A stretch of DNA of 64,000 nt from Veillonella tobetsuensis. GTDB taxonomy: Bacteria; Bacillota; Negativicutes; Veillonellales; Veillonellaceae. Where the stretch lies: assembly GCF_001078375.1 (NCBI RefSeq), contig NZ_BBXI01000002.1, positions 1-64,000 of the forward strand. The letters run 5' to 3'. The translations under genes and the position numbers were made by a program. Positions 17,558 through 28,041 of the stretch are shown in pieces (within the stretch, counting starts at the first letter, position 1; every line of letters starts with the position of its first letter). A model generated the notes under the pieces. It did no database searches, had not been told where the DNA came from, and saw only the letters and a list, made by a program, of their open reading frames with translations.

Positions 17558-18520
17558 ATGAATAAGAACATCAGGTTTCTCATATGTTTGATGATACTCT
17601 TTTGTGTATGTATAACAGGTTGTGGACCACTTGTGTCCTATAATGAGAGTTCCCATACGCCTCATACGCGGTATGTTGACAGTTACGATGGGGTTCGTGT
17701 AGCAGTACCTGAAAATCCAAAGCGCATTTTAGCATTGTCCTCTGCATTTGATACGATTTTATTAGGTCTTGTAGAACCAGACCGCTTGGTTGGTATCAAT
17801 AAATTGTCCACCTATGAGGATTACTCTTTAGAAGCGAAACGGGCCAAGCAGGTTAAGCCTGTTATGAGTTCCTATCCTCTAGAGAAGATAATTGCTTTGA
17901 AACCAGATCTTGTTATAGCCCCAGATTATACATCTGCTGATGTTATTTCTGGCTTGCGCCATATGGGCATTGCAACAGTTGTTGTATCATCGGACTCTAC
18001 AGTAGAAGGGGTTATTAAAAATATAAAGGATGTTGCGTATATCGTAGGAGAAGAGGAAAAGGGGCAGTTTTACGATCAAAAGATACATCGTGAGTTAGAT
18101 GAAATGAAACGTCTAGGCGCATCCATACCTCTAGAGCAGCGCAAGACAGTTCTTTTTGTATCCTCTATGGATGGTTACACGGGAACGGGCAGTCTCTTTG
18201 ATGATATGTGTAAATACATGAGTATTTATAATGCACCTAATAAGATTGGCTTACCGCCACGGATACCCTTTGGGGAGGAACGGGTGTTAGTTATGAATCC
18301 AGATTTTATCTTTATTCCGTCCTATAAGGGGATGGATAAGGGGTTAGCAGATAGATATTTAGCAAATCCAGCCTTTCAAAATCTGCCAGCTATAAAAGAA
18401 CATCGCGTTAAGCCTTTACCGGCAGCATACTTATATACTATGAATCAGCATATCGGCGAAGCGATGCTTGCTATTATGCATACTGTGTATCCTCAGTTAG
18501 AAAGGAGTTCTCATGAGTAA
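17558..18520 (+). CDS. ABC importer binding lipoprotein
   Basis: The protein has 320 residues with a lipobox Cys22 (ITGCG). Class III binding-protein blocks are present: PKRILALSSAFDTILLGLVEPDRLVG, IALKPDLVIAPDY and MNPDFIFIPSYKG. AAGGAG precedes the start. The reading frame overlaps the permease gene by 8 bases, giving a second binding protein-permease-ATPase unit like the one at 10507-13349. Confidence 0.87.
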   Translation: MNKNIRFLICLMILFCVCITGCGPLVSYNESSHTPHTRYVDSYDGVRVAVPENPKRILALSSAFDTILLGLVEPDRLVGINKLSTYEDYSLEAKRAKQVKPVMSSYPLEKIIALKPDLVIAPDYTSADVISGLRHMGIATVVVSSDSTVEGVIKNIKDVAYIVGEEEKGQFYDQKIHRELDEMKRLGASIPLEQRKTVLFVSSMDGYTGTGSLFDDMCKYMSIYNAPNKIGLPPRIPFGEERVLVMNPDFIFIPSYKGMDKGLADRYLANPAFQNLPAIKEHRVKPLPAAYLYTMNQHIGEAMLAIMHTVYPQLERSSHE

Positions 18521-19550
18521 ACAGAAAAAACGAATCATGGCGATAACTCTGATTGGGGTATTACTATGTGTTGTAAGCCTCTTGGCACTACATGTAGGAA
18601 CGATTATGATTCCTATTGGCGGGGGCATTCAAAGCATTTTAAATGGTATGGGTATACCAGTGAACTTTACAGAGCCTATTACGGCTGAACAAGAGGCGGT
18701 ACTATGGTTTATCCGCATGCCACGCCTTATCATTGGCCTTCTCGTAGGTGGTGCCTTGGCACTCGCTGGTGCGGTTATGCAAGGCGTTTTCTCGAACCCC
18801 TTAGCAGACCCTGGTATCATGGGCGTATCTGCAGGGGCATCCCTAGGTGCCGTTATCGCTATTGCACTGGGTGTAACATCTCTCGGCATGTTTTACATGC
18901 CCGCCTTTGCCTTTGTAGGGGCCTTTGTATCTGTTGGGATTACTATTCTTTTGACCTTGCGCAATAACAAGTTAGACACGACAACCTTATTGCTAGCAGG
19001 TGTAGCCGTTAGTATGCTCCTCGGTGCTTTTACATCGGGCATTTTGACGATGATTAACGAATACCGGTTGCGTGAATTCCTATTCTGGATGGTCGGTGGC
19101 CTTGATTTCCGTCGTTGGGATCATGTGGCACTAGCTGTAGGGCCTATCGTGACGGGCAGCGTTATTCTGATGCTGCTCGGGCGGCATCTGAACGTACTCG
19201 TTCTTGGTGATACCGAGGCTCGTGCCTTAGGTTTGCCTGTTATGGTGTACCGTATGTTATTCCTATTCCTTGCGTCCGTAGTTACCGCTACTGCCGTATG
19301 TGTTAGCGGTTCCATTGGTTTCGTAGGACTCGTGGTACCTCATATTGTGCGTTTATTAGTGGGGCCGGATCATCGAATTCTACTGCCGATGGCCGGTGTT
19401 GGGGGTGCATTATTCCTCGTATTCTGTGATACCTTAGGTCGCATCATAGCACAACCAGTTGAGATTCGCGTAGGTATCATGACGGCTCTCTTAGGGGCAC
19501 CATACTTTTTATATTTGCTTCACCGCTTGCGCAGTAAAGGAGGGGCCTAA
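18513..19550 (+). CDS. FecCD-type ABC importer permease
   Basis: The permease has 345 residues with about ten membrane helices and the family blocks RMPRLIIGLLVGGALALAGAV, NPLADPGIMGVSAGASLGA and GFVGLVVPHIVRLLVG. It starts inside the binding-protein gene and overlaps the ATPase gene by one base. It is clearly related to, but not a recent copy of, the permease at 11542. Confidence 0.92.
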   Translation: MSKQKKRIMAITLIGVLLCVVSLLALHVGTIMIPIGGGIQSILNGMGIPVNFTEPITAEQEAVLWFIRMPRLIIGLLVGGALALAGAVMQGVFSNPLADPGIMGVSAGASLGAVIAIALGVTSLGMFYMPAFAFVGAFVSVGITILLTLRNNKLDTTTLLLAGVAVSMLLGAFTSGILTMINEYRLREFLFWMVGGLDFRRWDHVALAVGPIVTGSVILMLLGRHLNVLVLGDTEARALGLPVMVYRMLFLFLASVVTATAVCVSGSIGFVGLVVPHIVRLLVGPDHRILLPMAGVGGALFLVFCDTLGRIIAQPVEIRVGIMTALLGAPYFLYLLHRLRSKGGA

Positions 19551-20395
19551 TGAAATTAGATGTTCAATCACTATCCGTTACATTAGGGGAAAACCACATT
19601 CTAAAGGATGCGTCCTTCTCTATTGATAGCGGTGAATTTGTCGGCATTATCGGCCCTAATGGTTCTGGTAAAACGACGTTGTTAAAAACCTTGCGTGGAC
19701 TCTATCCTATTTCTGGAGGCCAGGTTTTGTGGGATGGTAAAAGCATCGCCTCTTTGAGCGACAAGGAAATTGCTCATCATGTGGCATACATGCAACAATC
19801 CGTTAATGTATCCTTTGATTATGAAGCCATCGATATCGTGATGACAGCCCGTTATCCGTATCTGAAATGGTGGCAACAAGAGGGACCAGAGGATAAAGCA
19901 ATCGTAGAAAAGGCCATGAAAGAAGTGGGCGTGTACCATCTGCGTAATCGGTCTGTACAATTCCTCAGTGGCGGCGAGCGTCAACGGGTGTTTCTGGCAA
20001 AGGCCTTGGCACAACAAACAGAGGTACTCTTACTAGATGAACCGACGGCGGCGCTTGATTTGGTGTACGCTGATGATATCTTTCACGAAGGTCGTAGATT
20101 ATGTGACGAAGGCAAAACGATTCTAATCGTCGTCCATGATTTAGAATTGGCTGCCAAATATTGTACTAAGCTCGTCTTGGTTAGTGATGGTCATATAGTC
20201 GATGTAGGAACGCCTCGTGAAGTGCTGACTGCAGAGAATCTACGAAACGCATTCCATCTATCGGCAGCGGTCTACGATGATCCATACTTTAAACAACAAC
20301 GTATCTTTGTATTTCCAAAAGGGACTACGGATATCAAAGCGTATAAACAGACTAATGCTAGTACTGACATGTCTATCGATCCAGACCTGCAATAA
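19550..20395 (+). CDS. ABC importer ATPase, FecE/BtuD-like
   Basis: The protein has 281 residues: Walker A GPNGSGKTT, signature LSGGERQR, Walker B VLLLDEPTAALD and switch His in VVHDLE. It is about 30 residues longer than the first ATPase, with a polar C-terminal tail (TDIKAYKQTNASTDMSID). It completes the second importer unit and lies about 90 bases before the chelatase genes. Confidence 0.92.
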   Translation: MKLDVQSLSVTLGENHILKDASFSIDSGEFVGIIGPNGSGKTTLLKTLRGLYPISGGQVLWDGKSIASLSDKEIAHHVAYMQQSVNVSFDYEAIDIVMTARYPYLKWWQQEGPEDKAIVEKAMKEVGVYHLRNRSVQFLSGGERQRVFLAKALAQQTEVLLLDEPTAALDLVYADDIFHEGRRLCDEGKTILIVVHDLELAAKYCTKLVLVSDGHIVDVGTPREVLTAENLRNAFHLSAAVYDDPYFKQQRIFVFPKGTTDIKAYKQTNASTDMSIDPDLQ

Positions 20396-20488
20396 GTATC
20401 TTGGGTTAGATAGTTAGTTATTTTTATATATTACTAATTTTATTTTTGGCTACATCCTTGTATTGCGATTCCGAATGAGGTCAGACTT

Positions 20489-21418
20489 ATGTTATATCCA
20501 TTTACTGCTATTGTTGGTCAAGATGAAATGAAGTTGGCCCTGTTACTCAATGCCATAAATCCATCTATCGGTGGTGTGTTAATCGAGGGGGAAAAGGGCA
20601 CTGCTAAATCTACGGCGGTTCGTGCTTTGGCGAACCTATTACCCCCTATGGAGACAGGGGCTACGGCCATGACCGTTGTGGAACTTCCTATTAATGCTAC
20701 AGAGGACCGTGTTGTAGGGTCTATCAATTTAGAAAAAGCACTACAGGACGGTGTGAAAGCTTTTGAGCCAGGCATTTTGCACGCAGCACATCAAAACATT
20801 CTCTATGTAGATGAGGTTAATCTATTAGATGACCATATTGTAGATATTTTACTTGACGTAGCAGCTATGGGTGTCAATACGGTAGAGCGTGAAGGGGTGA
20901 GCCACTCTCATCCATCCCGCTTTATCCTCGTAGGAACAATGAATCCCGAAGAGGGCGACCTTAGACCTCAGCTGCTAGATCGTTTCGGTTTATCCGTCAT
21001 GGTCTATGGTGAGCATGATCCAGCACAACGGATGGAGGTTATCAAGCGCCGTCTTGCCTTTGGCGACGACCCGGTAAGTTTCGTAGCGTCTTATGCGGAA
21101 TCGGAACAAGCATTACACGAACGCTTATTACAAGCTCGTGAATTATTGCCAAGCATCATTCCCACCGATGAGATATTGTTGAAAATTGCAAGCATTAGTA
21201 TTGGTGTTGGCGTTGATGGTCATCGTCCAGATATTACGATGATGCACACCGCTCGTGCACACGCAGCCTTTCACGGTCGCCATCAAATCACAGAGAGCGA
21301 CCTCAAGATAGCAGCACGATTAGCATTGAAGCACCGTTTACGTCGTTTACCATTTGAGGAGCAAGGTCATGATGAAGACCGCATTGATACAGTGGTAACG
21401 GCTGTGCTTGAGGGCTAG
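20489..21418 (+). CDS. magnesium-chelatase-type AAA+ subunit (ChlI/BchI-like)
   Basis: The protein has 309 residues with the ChlI layout: N-terminal [21 protein letters not shown], Walker A GEKGTAKS (residues 34-41), the [10 protein letters not shown] loop, Walker [13 protein letters not shown] and sensor region [19 protein letters not shown]. ChlI/BchI hydrolyses ATP to drive metal insertion by the large CobN/ChlH subunit, with ChlD as platform. It is followed 2 bases later by the ChlD-like gene and then the CobN-like gene, so a complete three-subunit complex is encoded. No cobalamin or chlorophyll synthesis gene is nearby. Confidence 0.92.
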   Translation: MLYPFTAIVGQDEMKLALLLNAINPSIGGVLIEGEKGTAKSTAVRALANLLPPMETGATAMTVVELPINATEDRVVGSINLEKALQDGVKAFEPGILHAAHQNILYVDEVNLLDDHIVDILLDVAAMGVNTVEREGVSHSHPSRFILVGTMNPEEGDLRPQLLDRFGLSVMVYGEHDPAQRMEVIKRRLAFGDDPVSFVASYAESEQALHERLLQARELLPSIIPTDEILLKIASISIGVGVDGHRPDITMMHTARAHAAFHGRHQITESDLKIAARLALKHRLRRLPFEEQGHDEDRIDTVVTAVLEG

Positions 21419-21420
21419 CT

Positions 21421-23472
21421 ATGGAAACATCTGTACGAGAGGCCCTCAAAATAGGCCTTGTAAACAATCAGATTCATACTCTCGTTATTTCTGGTGGTAC
21501 TGGTGTGGGTAAAAGTTATGTCCTTCGCCAGTGCCTCGAGGCGTGGCATATTCCCTATCGTTTGATACCCATTTATGTAGAAAATTCACAATTACAAGAG
21601 ACTATCGATTTTGAAGCGTCCCTAGAGCAGGGCCAGATGATTATGTCCGCAGGTCTTTTAGATGACACTAGTACTCGATGTTGGGTTGTCGATGATGGGC
21701 ACGTTCTGGTACCTGAGGTTCGTCATGCCTTATTAGTAGAGGCGAAGCGACGTCAAATACTGCTCATCATGACTATCAATCATGAAGATAGAACACTAGA
21801 TGATGCGGAGTGGGAACTCGTCGATGTGCATGTATCTATGGCTGCATCTACACTAGAGTCTCGAGTTGCTATTTTGCAACAAAATCGAGAAGAAATCCTA
21901 TGTGGTGAAGCATCTATAGCAGGGGATAATCAATCAGACTTGGACGATGCCTTATGTGAGGAGAAAACTAGCTCAATAGATGTTATTTCAGCTGAGGATA
22001 TGTTATCTCTCATAGCTACTAAACGAGTTCAGAATATTGCTGTTTCGGATGCTATGCTTTCACTAGCCATATCCTATGCACTACAAGCACGCACTGTAGG
22101 GCATGGTGCAGAATACGTATTGCTGCAAGTTATGAAATCTCTTGCAGTTCTTGATGGCAGCTCGTACTGCAAGCCAATCCATGCAGACCGAGCCGCTTTA
22201 TATGTTTTGCCCCATCGTATGAAGCGAGATGAAGCATCAGAATCTCAATCATCACAAGGGGATAATGGAAGTAGTACAAACGACCAAAATCAGTTGCAGA
22301 AGAATACTGAAATAGTAGAGGACTCTGATGTAGATAACTCGAGTAATTCGGGTGGAGAAGATTCTAATGGTGATGAATCCAATCCCAATGAATCAGATAA
22401 TTCCAATAATGATATAAGTGGTAACGAAGATGGAGCGTCTAATCAAGACGTATCCGGCAACGCTAATCAAGAAGAAACGAGCGACACTAATGACGCTAAC
22501 CCTAAGGAACCTGATAGTTCTGATTCAAGAAGCACTGATGCTGATGTATCTAACGGGCTATCTTCTGTATCTTTGCCTGATACTGTTGCCCGTATAGCTA
22601 ACCAGATGTTTCATTGGAAATTACAGTCTTATAAGACTGTAGACCGTCAGTATCGCAAGGGCTCAGGTCGTCGTCTCATGACCAAAACAAAGGATACGAG
22701 AGGGCGCATGATTCGAGCCTATCAAGATGAACATGCTCTTGAGGACTTGGCCTTAGTCGATACATTGCGAGCGGCAGCACCCTACCAACGGTTGCGATCT
22801 GCTGTTAAGGTGGAACAAGAAATACAATCTACGCAGTCTCTGCCATTAGAACAGCAAGAATCTAAGGGATTATCTATAGTGATAAAACCACAGGACTATC
22901 GCCGTAAAGCTCGAGAAAAACGTATTGGTGCATACCAGCTCTTTGTGGTGGATGCGAGCGGTTCTATGGCGGCACGTCATCGCATGGAGGCCACGAAATC
23001 CGCTATTTTGAGCCTCTTGCGTGATTCCTATATTCACCGTGACTCAGTAGGGCTCATTGCTTTTCGCAAGGAATCGGCAGAGGTGTTATTGCCGTTCACC
23101 CGTAGCGTAGAGCGCGCAGAGCGACTATTAGCCTCTATGCCTACAGGTGGTAAAACGCCATTAGTTTATGGTTTACGCATGGCCTATACCATGTGCGATA
23201 GATTGTTGCGTGCCCATCGGGCAGAACGCATTCAGATTATATGTATCACCGATGGACGTGCTACGTCGGGGGACTTAGAGGATCCCGTAGCAGAGGCCAA
23301 ACAATGGGCTCGTATTCTTGGGACCTTGCCTGTAGACTGTATCGTTATTGATACGGAAACGGGCTTTATCAAGCTAGGCCTTACTAAGGAATTATGTAAA
23401 TTAATGAATGGCAGTTATTACGCCATGGATACTATTACGGCGGATGATATTTTACGAGTATCGCGGAGGTAG
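21421..23472 (+). CDS. ChlD/BchD-like chelatase subunit with von Willebrand A domain
   Basis: The protein has 683 residues in three parts: an N-terminal AAA-like domain with an apparently intact Walker A (GGTGVGKS, residues ~25-32) and a Walker-B-like CWVVDDG; an acidic Asn/Asp/Ser/Glu-rich linker at about residues 275-390; and a C-terminal vWA domain with the MIDAS motif DASGS at 511-515. The vWA domain is thought to dock on the integrin-like motif of ChlI and the large subunit. The linker is typical of ChlD. It ends 3 bases before the CobN-like gene. Confidence 0.88.
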   Translation: METSVREALKIGLVNNQIHTLVISGGTGVGKSYVLRQCLEAWHIPYRLIPIYVENSQLQETIDFEASLEQGQMIMSAGLLDDTSTRCWVVDDGHVLVPEVRHALLVEAKRRQILLIMTINHEDRTLDDAEWELVDVHVSMAASTLESRVAILQQNREEILCGEASIAGDNQSDLDDALCEEKTSSIDVISAEDMLSLIATKRVQNIAVSDAMLSLAISYALQARTVGHGAEYVLLQVMKSLAVLDGSSYCKPIHADRAALYVLPHRMKRDEASESQSSQGDNGSSTNDQNQLQKNTEIVEDSDVDNSSNSGGEDSNGDESNPNESDNSNNDISGNEDGASNQDVSGNANQEETSDTNDANPKEPDSSDSRSTDADVSNGLSSVSLPDTVARIANQMFHWKLQSYKTVDRQYRKGSGRRLMTKTKDTRGRMIRAYQDEHALEDLALVDTLRAAAPYQRLRSAVKVEQEIQSTQSLPLEQQESKGLSIVIKPQDYRRKAREKRIGAYQLFVVDASGSMAARHRMEATKSAILSLLRDSYIHRDSVGLIAFRKESAEVLLPFTRSVERAERLLASMPTGGKTPLVYGLRMAYTMCDRLLRAHRAERIQIICITDGRATSGDLEDPVAEAKQWARILGTLPVDCIVIDTETGFIKLGLTKELCKLMNGSYYAMDTITADDILRVSRR

Positions 23473-23475
23473 ATC

Positions 23476-26400
23476 ATGAGTCGTCTCATGTATATTTCTA
23501 ATTTAGGAAAACAAATCCAATATATAGAACAGGCTGTTGCCACCTATCCTGAATTAATACAGGGTGAGGTGGACATCTGTAATATGAAAAAACAGCCCCT
23601 TTGGGATGAGGATTTTGAAAGCCGCCTACGTGCTGCAGATGTCGTTCTCGTAACGAATATGGGGGTTGGCTTAGATTCGCCATTTTTAGAGCGTCTAGAG
23701 CGTTGGCTGTATGCACATCATCCTAAGTATTGGATTGATGTGGTAGAGCCTAAGAAAACAGATATTCTCTATCGCAATATAGACGAAAATCAACGGAGAT
23801 TTCTTGAAAGCTATCGCCGCACCAGTGGCGTCATGAACTATGTGCGCCTTATTAACGGTGCTTTCAGTACAAAACCAATCTCCGAATGGGAGGAACCTGA
23901 CCACATTCCGTGGCAAGCCATCATGGGCCGCGATGGAAATATCTACGAAACCTATGATGAGTTTATGGATGCCGAAGGACATCGGGATTGGCCGTCTATC
24001 GCGGTGTATTTCTATCGCGACGAATGGATTATGGGGGATATTGAGTATCAACAGGCCTTATTCGAAGAAATTTATAAACATCAGTACAATCCGATTATCT
24101 TTTATGGGCAGTATGGCTCGAATCCTCGTGTAGGCATTCCTAATATGAAACTGTCCATGAATCATCTCTTTGGTAAGGATGTATTCCCCTTTGATGTGCT
24201 CATAAATACTTGTAAATTCTCCTATCAGTCCTTAGGGGCGCAAACTTTGGAGGAATTAAAGTTACAGGATGTGCCTATCATTCAGGGCTATACCATATAC
24301 ATGGATGAGAAAACCTGGGCTGCAAATCCGCAAGGCGTGACGCCTTTGGACGTGAATTTATCTATATCACAACCTGAGCTCGATGGCGTCATTCAAGGTG
24401 GCGTCGTGGCGTGTCAAACCTTTGATGAGCGTGGTCACTATGTGTATCTACCTGTAAAAGAACGCATTGCTGCTATTGTAGAGCGGGCCATTAAATGGTC
24501 TAAATTACGACATATTCCAGTATCGGAGCGAAAGGTAGCTATTATCCTGCATAACTATCCGCCTAAAAATTCCAATATTGGGTCCGCTGCAGGACTTGAT
24601 ACGCCTGAATCGGTACGACGACTATTACAGGTCATGCAAGACGAAGGCTATACCGTAGATACTGTGCCAGAAACGAGTGCAGAGTTGATGGATATAGTCA
24701 CATCTCATATGACGAATGACAGGTCTATGCTCACTGATGAGCTCTTAGCTTCTGCAGAAGGGCGTTTGAGTAGTGATGATTACAAAGCGTATTTTGAAAC
24801 GCTGCCAGCAGACACGCAAAAGTCTATGATCGAGTCTTGGGGTGCGGCGCCTGGAGATGTATTCGTCTACGATGATGAGGTTATTATCCCGGGTTTCTCC
24901 AATGGCAATCTATGGATTACAGTGCAGCCACCTCGTGGTTTTGGGGAAAATGTATCTGCTATTTATCATGCCCCCTGTTTGCCACCGCCACATCAATACT
25001 TGGCGTTCTACCATTGGGTTCGGAACGTCTTCGAAGCGGATGCAGTCATTCATGTAGGTACTCATGGTTCCTTAGAATGGCTCCCAGGTAAGGGAGCAGG
25101 TCTCAGTGCTAGTTGCTATCCTGAAATTGGTATATCCTCGTTACCTAATATTTACCCGTACTGGACGACTATTATTGGTGAAGGTATCCAGGCTAAGCGG
25201 CGTAGCTCCGCTTGTTTAGTAGGGCATCTGTCGCCACCGATGACGACGGCTGGTCTATATGATGAGTTTGAAGAACTAGAAGCCTTACTCGATGAGCATA
25301 GTCATTTTGAGCAAGAGCATCCTGAGAGTGTATCGGATATAGAGAACGTGATTCGAGAGAAAGCCATGGCGTGTCATCTCATCGATGAAGAACAAGGCGC
25401 TGCAATGGAGATGGACGATCTTATTACAGCTGTCCATGAAAAGTTAAGCGACCTAAAGCATATGCAGATGAGAAATGGCTTGCACATTTTAGGGCAGGGA
25501 CCTGAAGGTGTGGAGCTAGAGGAATTTATTACCGCCATTGTACGGACGCCACAAGGGGATATTGCATCGGGTCTTGAAATCTTAGCCGAAGAATTAGGTT
25601 ATGATTGGTCCTATATAGAGCAACATGCAGGTGACGTAAATGACGAGGGGATTCGTTACAGTCACATCATTGATCAAATTTGGAGCGAACTGCGTGCGTT
25701 TGTAAGGTATGTGGTGAATACACCAGATTATACAGTGCCAGAACGGCTAGCGCCTTTGGCCGCAGTCATTGTGCGCGAGTATATACCTAAATTAGGGCAA
25801 ACAAAGAATGAGATTACATCCATTTCGCAGGGCTTACAGGGAAAATATGTTGAACCCGGCCCTGGTGGGGCTCCTTCCAGCGGTCAAGTTGATGTATTGC
25901 CTACGGGGCGTAACTTCTATGGCCTCGATGAACGGGCACTACCCACAAAGATTGCTTATCAGCTAGGGATAGACTTGGCAGACCAAGTCATTGCTGACTA
26001 TATCTTAAACGAGCAACGGTATCCTGAAACGGTAGGCATCATTCTCTGGGCTAGTAGCAACTCTAGAAGTCACGGCCAGTGTTTAGGTGAGTTTCTCTAC
26101 ATGTTGGGCGTTCGCCCTAAATGGCAGTCCAATGGTCGCATTTCAGGCCTAGAGGTGATTCCTTTAGAAGAATTACAACGACCTCGTATTGACGTAATGG
26201 GTCGCATCAGTGGCCTCATTCGAGATATGATGCCTACTGCCATTAGTTGGCTTGATAAGGCCGTGGAAATGGTGTCAGAACTAGATGAGTCCCCAGATGA
26301 TAACTATGTGAAAAAGCATATTCACGATGATGTAGATTGGCTCGTGGAGCAAGGTGAGGATCCTTTGTTGGCTACTAAAAAGGCGCGACTCCGTATCTTC

Positions 26401-27099
26401 GGTGACCCGCCACAGGCCTATGGCACCGGTGTAGGCGCCATGATAGAAGGCAAAAACTGGCAGTCCGTAGAAGATATTGCTCAAGTGTATAGCAAGTGGA
26501 GTAGCTTTCACATACACAAGGATATTCCTCAGGATATGAGGCTATTTCAGCGTCGATTAACGACCATGGATGTGACCATTAAAAATGAAGATAATCGAGA
26601 AACGCATATTTTGAGTGCTGACGATTATTATAGCTATCATGGTGGTCTCATTGCGGCGGTGCGAACTGCAAAGGGCAGTGCGCCTCGCGCCTATGTGGGG
26701 GATAGTACCGACCGTAGTCGCGTTGTGATGCGGTCATTGTCGGATGAGCTGCGCCGCGTTGTGCAAGGGGAAACGCAGAACCCTAAATTTATCGAAGCCA
26801 TGATGAATCATGGTTACAAAGGTGCATCGGATATGTCCAATGTGGTATCCCATAGCTTTGGCTGGGATGCGACGAGCGATATCGTACCCGACTGGGTCTA
26901 TGAAGGTTATGCTAACAAGTATGCCTTAGATACAACGGTGCAAGACTGGATGCGTGATGTAAATCCGTGGGCCTTGCAGCGCATTGCGGAAATTTTGTTA
27001 GAAGCCGCTCAACGTGGCTACTGGGATGCATCTCCAACGATGCTAGAGGATTTGCAGTCCTTATATATTTCCATAGAAGGTGTTATAGAAGGTCGTTAG
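23476..27099 (+). CDS. cobN: CobN/ChlH-like chelatase large subunit
   Basis: The protein has 1207 residues, the full length of the family. Hallmarks of CobN: NYPPKNSNIGSAAGLDTPES (~360), HVGTHGSLEWLPGKG (525-539) and the EPGPGGAPSSGQ...LPTGRNFYGLD block (~795-820). CobN inserts cobalt into hydrogenobyrinate diamide in aerobic cobalamin synthesis with CobS/CobT; ChlH inserts magnesium; the related HmuS of Bacteroidetes is found in haem-uptake loci and has been linked to iron removal from haem. Here CobN travels with ChlI/ChlD and uptake genes instead of CobS/CobT. Direction of reaction and substrate are inference. Confidence 0.9.
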   Translation: MSRLMYISNLGKQIQYIEQAVATYPELIQGEVDICNMKKQPLWDEDFESRLRAADVVLVTNMGVGLDSPFLERLERWLYAHHPKYWIDVVEPKKTDILYRNIDENQRRFLESYRRTSGVMNYVRLINGAFSTKPISEWEEPDHIPWQAIMGRDGNIYETYDEFMDAEGHRDWPSIAVYFYRDEWIMGDIEYQQALFEEIYKHQYNPIIFYGQYGSNPRVGIPNMKLSMNHLFGKDVFPFDVLINTCKFSYQSLGAQTLEELKLQDVPIIQGYTIYMDEKTWAANPQGVTPLDVNLSISQPELDGVIQGGVVACQTFDERGHYVYLPVKERIAAIVERAIKWSKLRHIPVSERKVAIILHNYPPKNSNIGSAAGLDTPESVRRLLQVMQDEGYTVDTVPETSAELMDIVTSHMTNDRSMLTDELLASAEGRLSSDDYKAYFETLPADTQKSMIESWGAAPGDVFVYDDEVIIPGFSNGNLWITVQPPRGFGENVSAIYHAPCLPPPHQYLAFYHWVRNVFEADAVIHVGTHGSLEWLPGKGAGLSASCYPEIGISSLPNIYPYWTTIIGEGIQAKRRSSACLVGHLSPPMTTAGLYDEFEELEALLDEHSHFEQEHPESVSDIENVIREKAMACHLIDEEQGAAMEMDDLITAVHEKLSDLKHMQMRNGLHILGQGPEGVELEEFITAIVRTPQGDIASGLEILAEELGYDWSYIEQHAGDVNDEGIRYSHIIDQIWSELRAFVRYVVNTPDYTVPERLAPLAAVIVREYIPKLGQTKNEITSISQGLQGKYVEPGPGGAPSSGQVDVLPTGRNFYGLDERALPTKIAYQLGIDLADQVIADYILNEQRYPETVGIILWASSNSRSHGQCLGEFLYMLGVRPKWQSNGRISGLEVIPLEELQRPRIDVMGRISGLIRDMMPTAISWLDKAVEMVSELDESPDDNYVKKHIHDDVDWLVEQGEDPLLATKKARLRIFGDPPQAYGTGVGAMIEGKNWQSVEDIAQVYSKWSSFHIHKDIPQDMRLFQRRLTTMDVTIKNEDNRETHILSADDYYSYHGGLIAAVRTAKGSAPRAYVGDSTDRSRVVMRSLSDELRRVVQGETQNPKFIEAMMNHGYKGASDMSNVVSHSFGWDATSDIVPDWVYEGYANKYALDTTVQDWMRDVNPWALQRIAEILLEAAQRGYWDASPTMLEDLQSLYISIEGVIEGR

Positions 27100-27100
27100 T

Positions 27101-28012
27101 ATGAAACAAAGAATACCTATTATATGTACCATAGTAATGATGGTACTTCTGCTGTTCGGCTGTGGTCCTAAACAGATGGGAACTACGGGCGCCACACATC
27201 AGGTGACGGATGGTACAGGCACTGTTGTTACGGTGCCGACTGAACCTAAGCGCATCGTTCCTGTCGCTGCTAGCACAGAGGATATAGTCCTATCCTTGGT
27301 TGATCCAAGCCGCGTAGCCGCTGTTGGTACGGTACCTAATAATGTACCCGACGCGTCGGCTAAGGTAGAGAAACATGTGAAAGCATCTGCTGAGTCCATG
27401 CTCTCTGTACAGCCAGATTTAGTATTAGTACCTAATTGGATGTCTCCCGATGCGATTGGGGAAATGCGCAATATGCAGATTCCTGTTTATGTATATAAAA
27501 CGCCTACTACGGTAAAAGAAGCAAAAGCTACTATTCATGAGATTGCCGGGCTATTACATGCATCTGATGAATCCATGATAGCCAGCATGGATGCAGATTT
27601 GAAAACTGTAGAAGAATTGACCAATAAGCATAGTGGAGAACGTCCTTTGGTGGCGTTTTATTCCCAATTTGGTTTAACAGGCGGCAAGGGTTCAACCTTC
27701 GATGATATGTGTAACTACTTGAAGGTAAACAATGCGGCCGCTCAAATAGGGTTAGGCCCTTTTGATAATGGGACGAGAGAGGATTTAATAAAATCTAACC
27801 CTGATATTATTTTTATTCCTTCTGTGGCCTATACATCAGATGGCACTACGCCAGCAACGGCAGAACAGCTTTACTCTGATCCTGCTTTGCAGGGCGTTAA
27901 GGCCATCGCCAATCGTCGTGTGTATCTTGTAGATTCCTCGCAGGTCATGAGTTATTCTCAATTTATGACCCGTGCAATGGTATCTATGGCACAAAATATT
28001 TATAGTATGTAA
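27101..28012 (+). CDS. ABC importer binding lipoprotein
   Basis: The protein has 303 residues with a lipobox Cys21 (LLFGCG). It shares the class III binding fold: PKRIVPVAASTEDIVLSLVDPSRVAAVG, SVQPDLVLVPNW and SNPDIIFIPSVAY. It begins one base after the cobN stop codon, which ties it tightly to the chelatase operon, and is followed directly by the fourth receptor. It has no permease of its own here and probably shares one of the two FecCD importers. Confidence 0.87.
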   Translation: MKQRIPIICTIVMMVLLLFGCGPKQMGTTGATHQVTDGTGTVVTVPTEPKRIVPVAASTEDIVLSLVDPSRVAAVGTVPNNVPDASAKVEKHVKASAESMLSVQPDLVLVPNWMSPDAIGEMRNMQIPVYVYKTPTTVKEAKATIHEIAGLLHASDESMIASMDADLKTVEELTNKHSGERPLVAFYSQFGLTGGKGSTFDDMCNYLKVNNAAAQIGLGPFDNGTREDLIKSNPDIIFIPSVAYTSDGTTPATAEQLYSDPALQGVKAIANRRVYLVDSSQVMSYSQFMTRAMVSMAQNIYSM

Positions 28013-28041
28013 TTTATAGTTTGATGTGTGTGGAGGTTTTT

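Noticed and set aside
23476-27099. Genuine aerobic cobalamin-synthesis cobaltochelatase operon
   Set aside because: Neither CobS/CobT nor any cob/cbi gene is in the window, and the neighbours are all transport genes; it is kept only as an alternative for the reaction direction.
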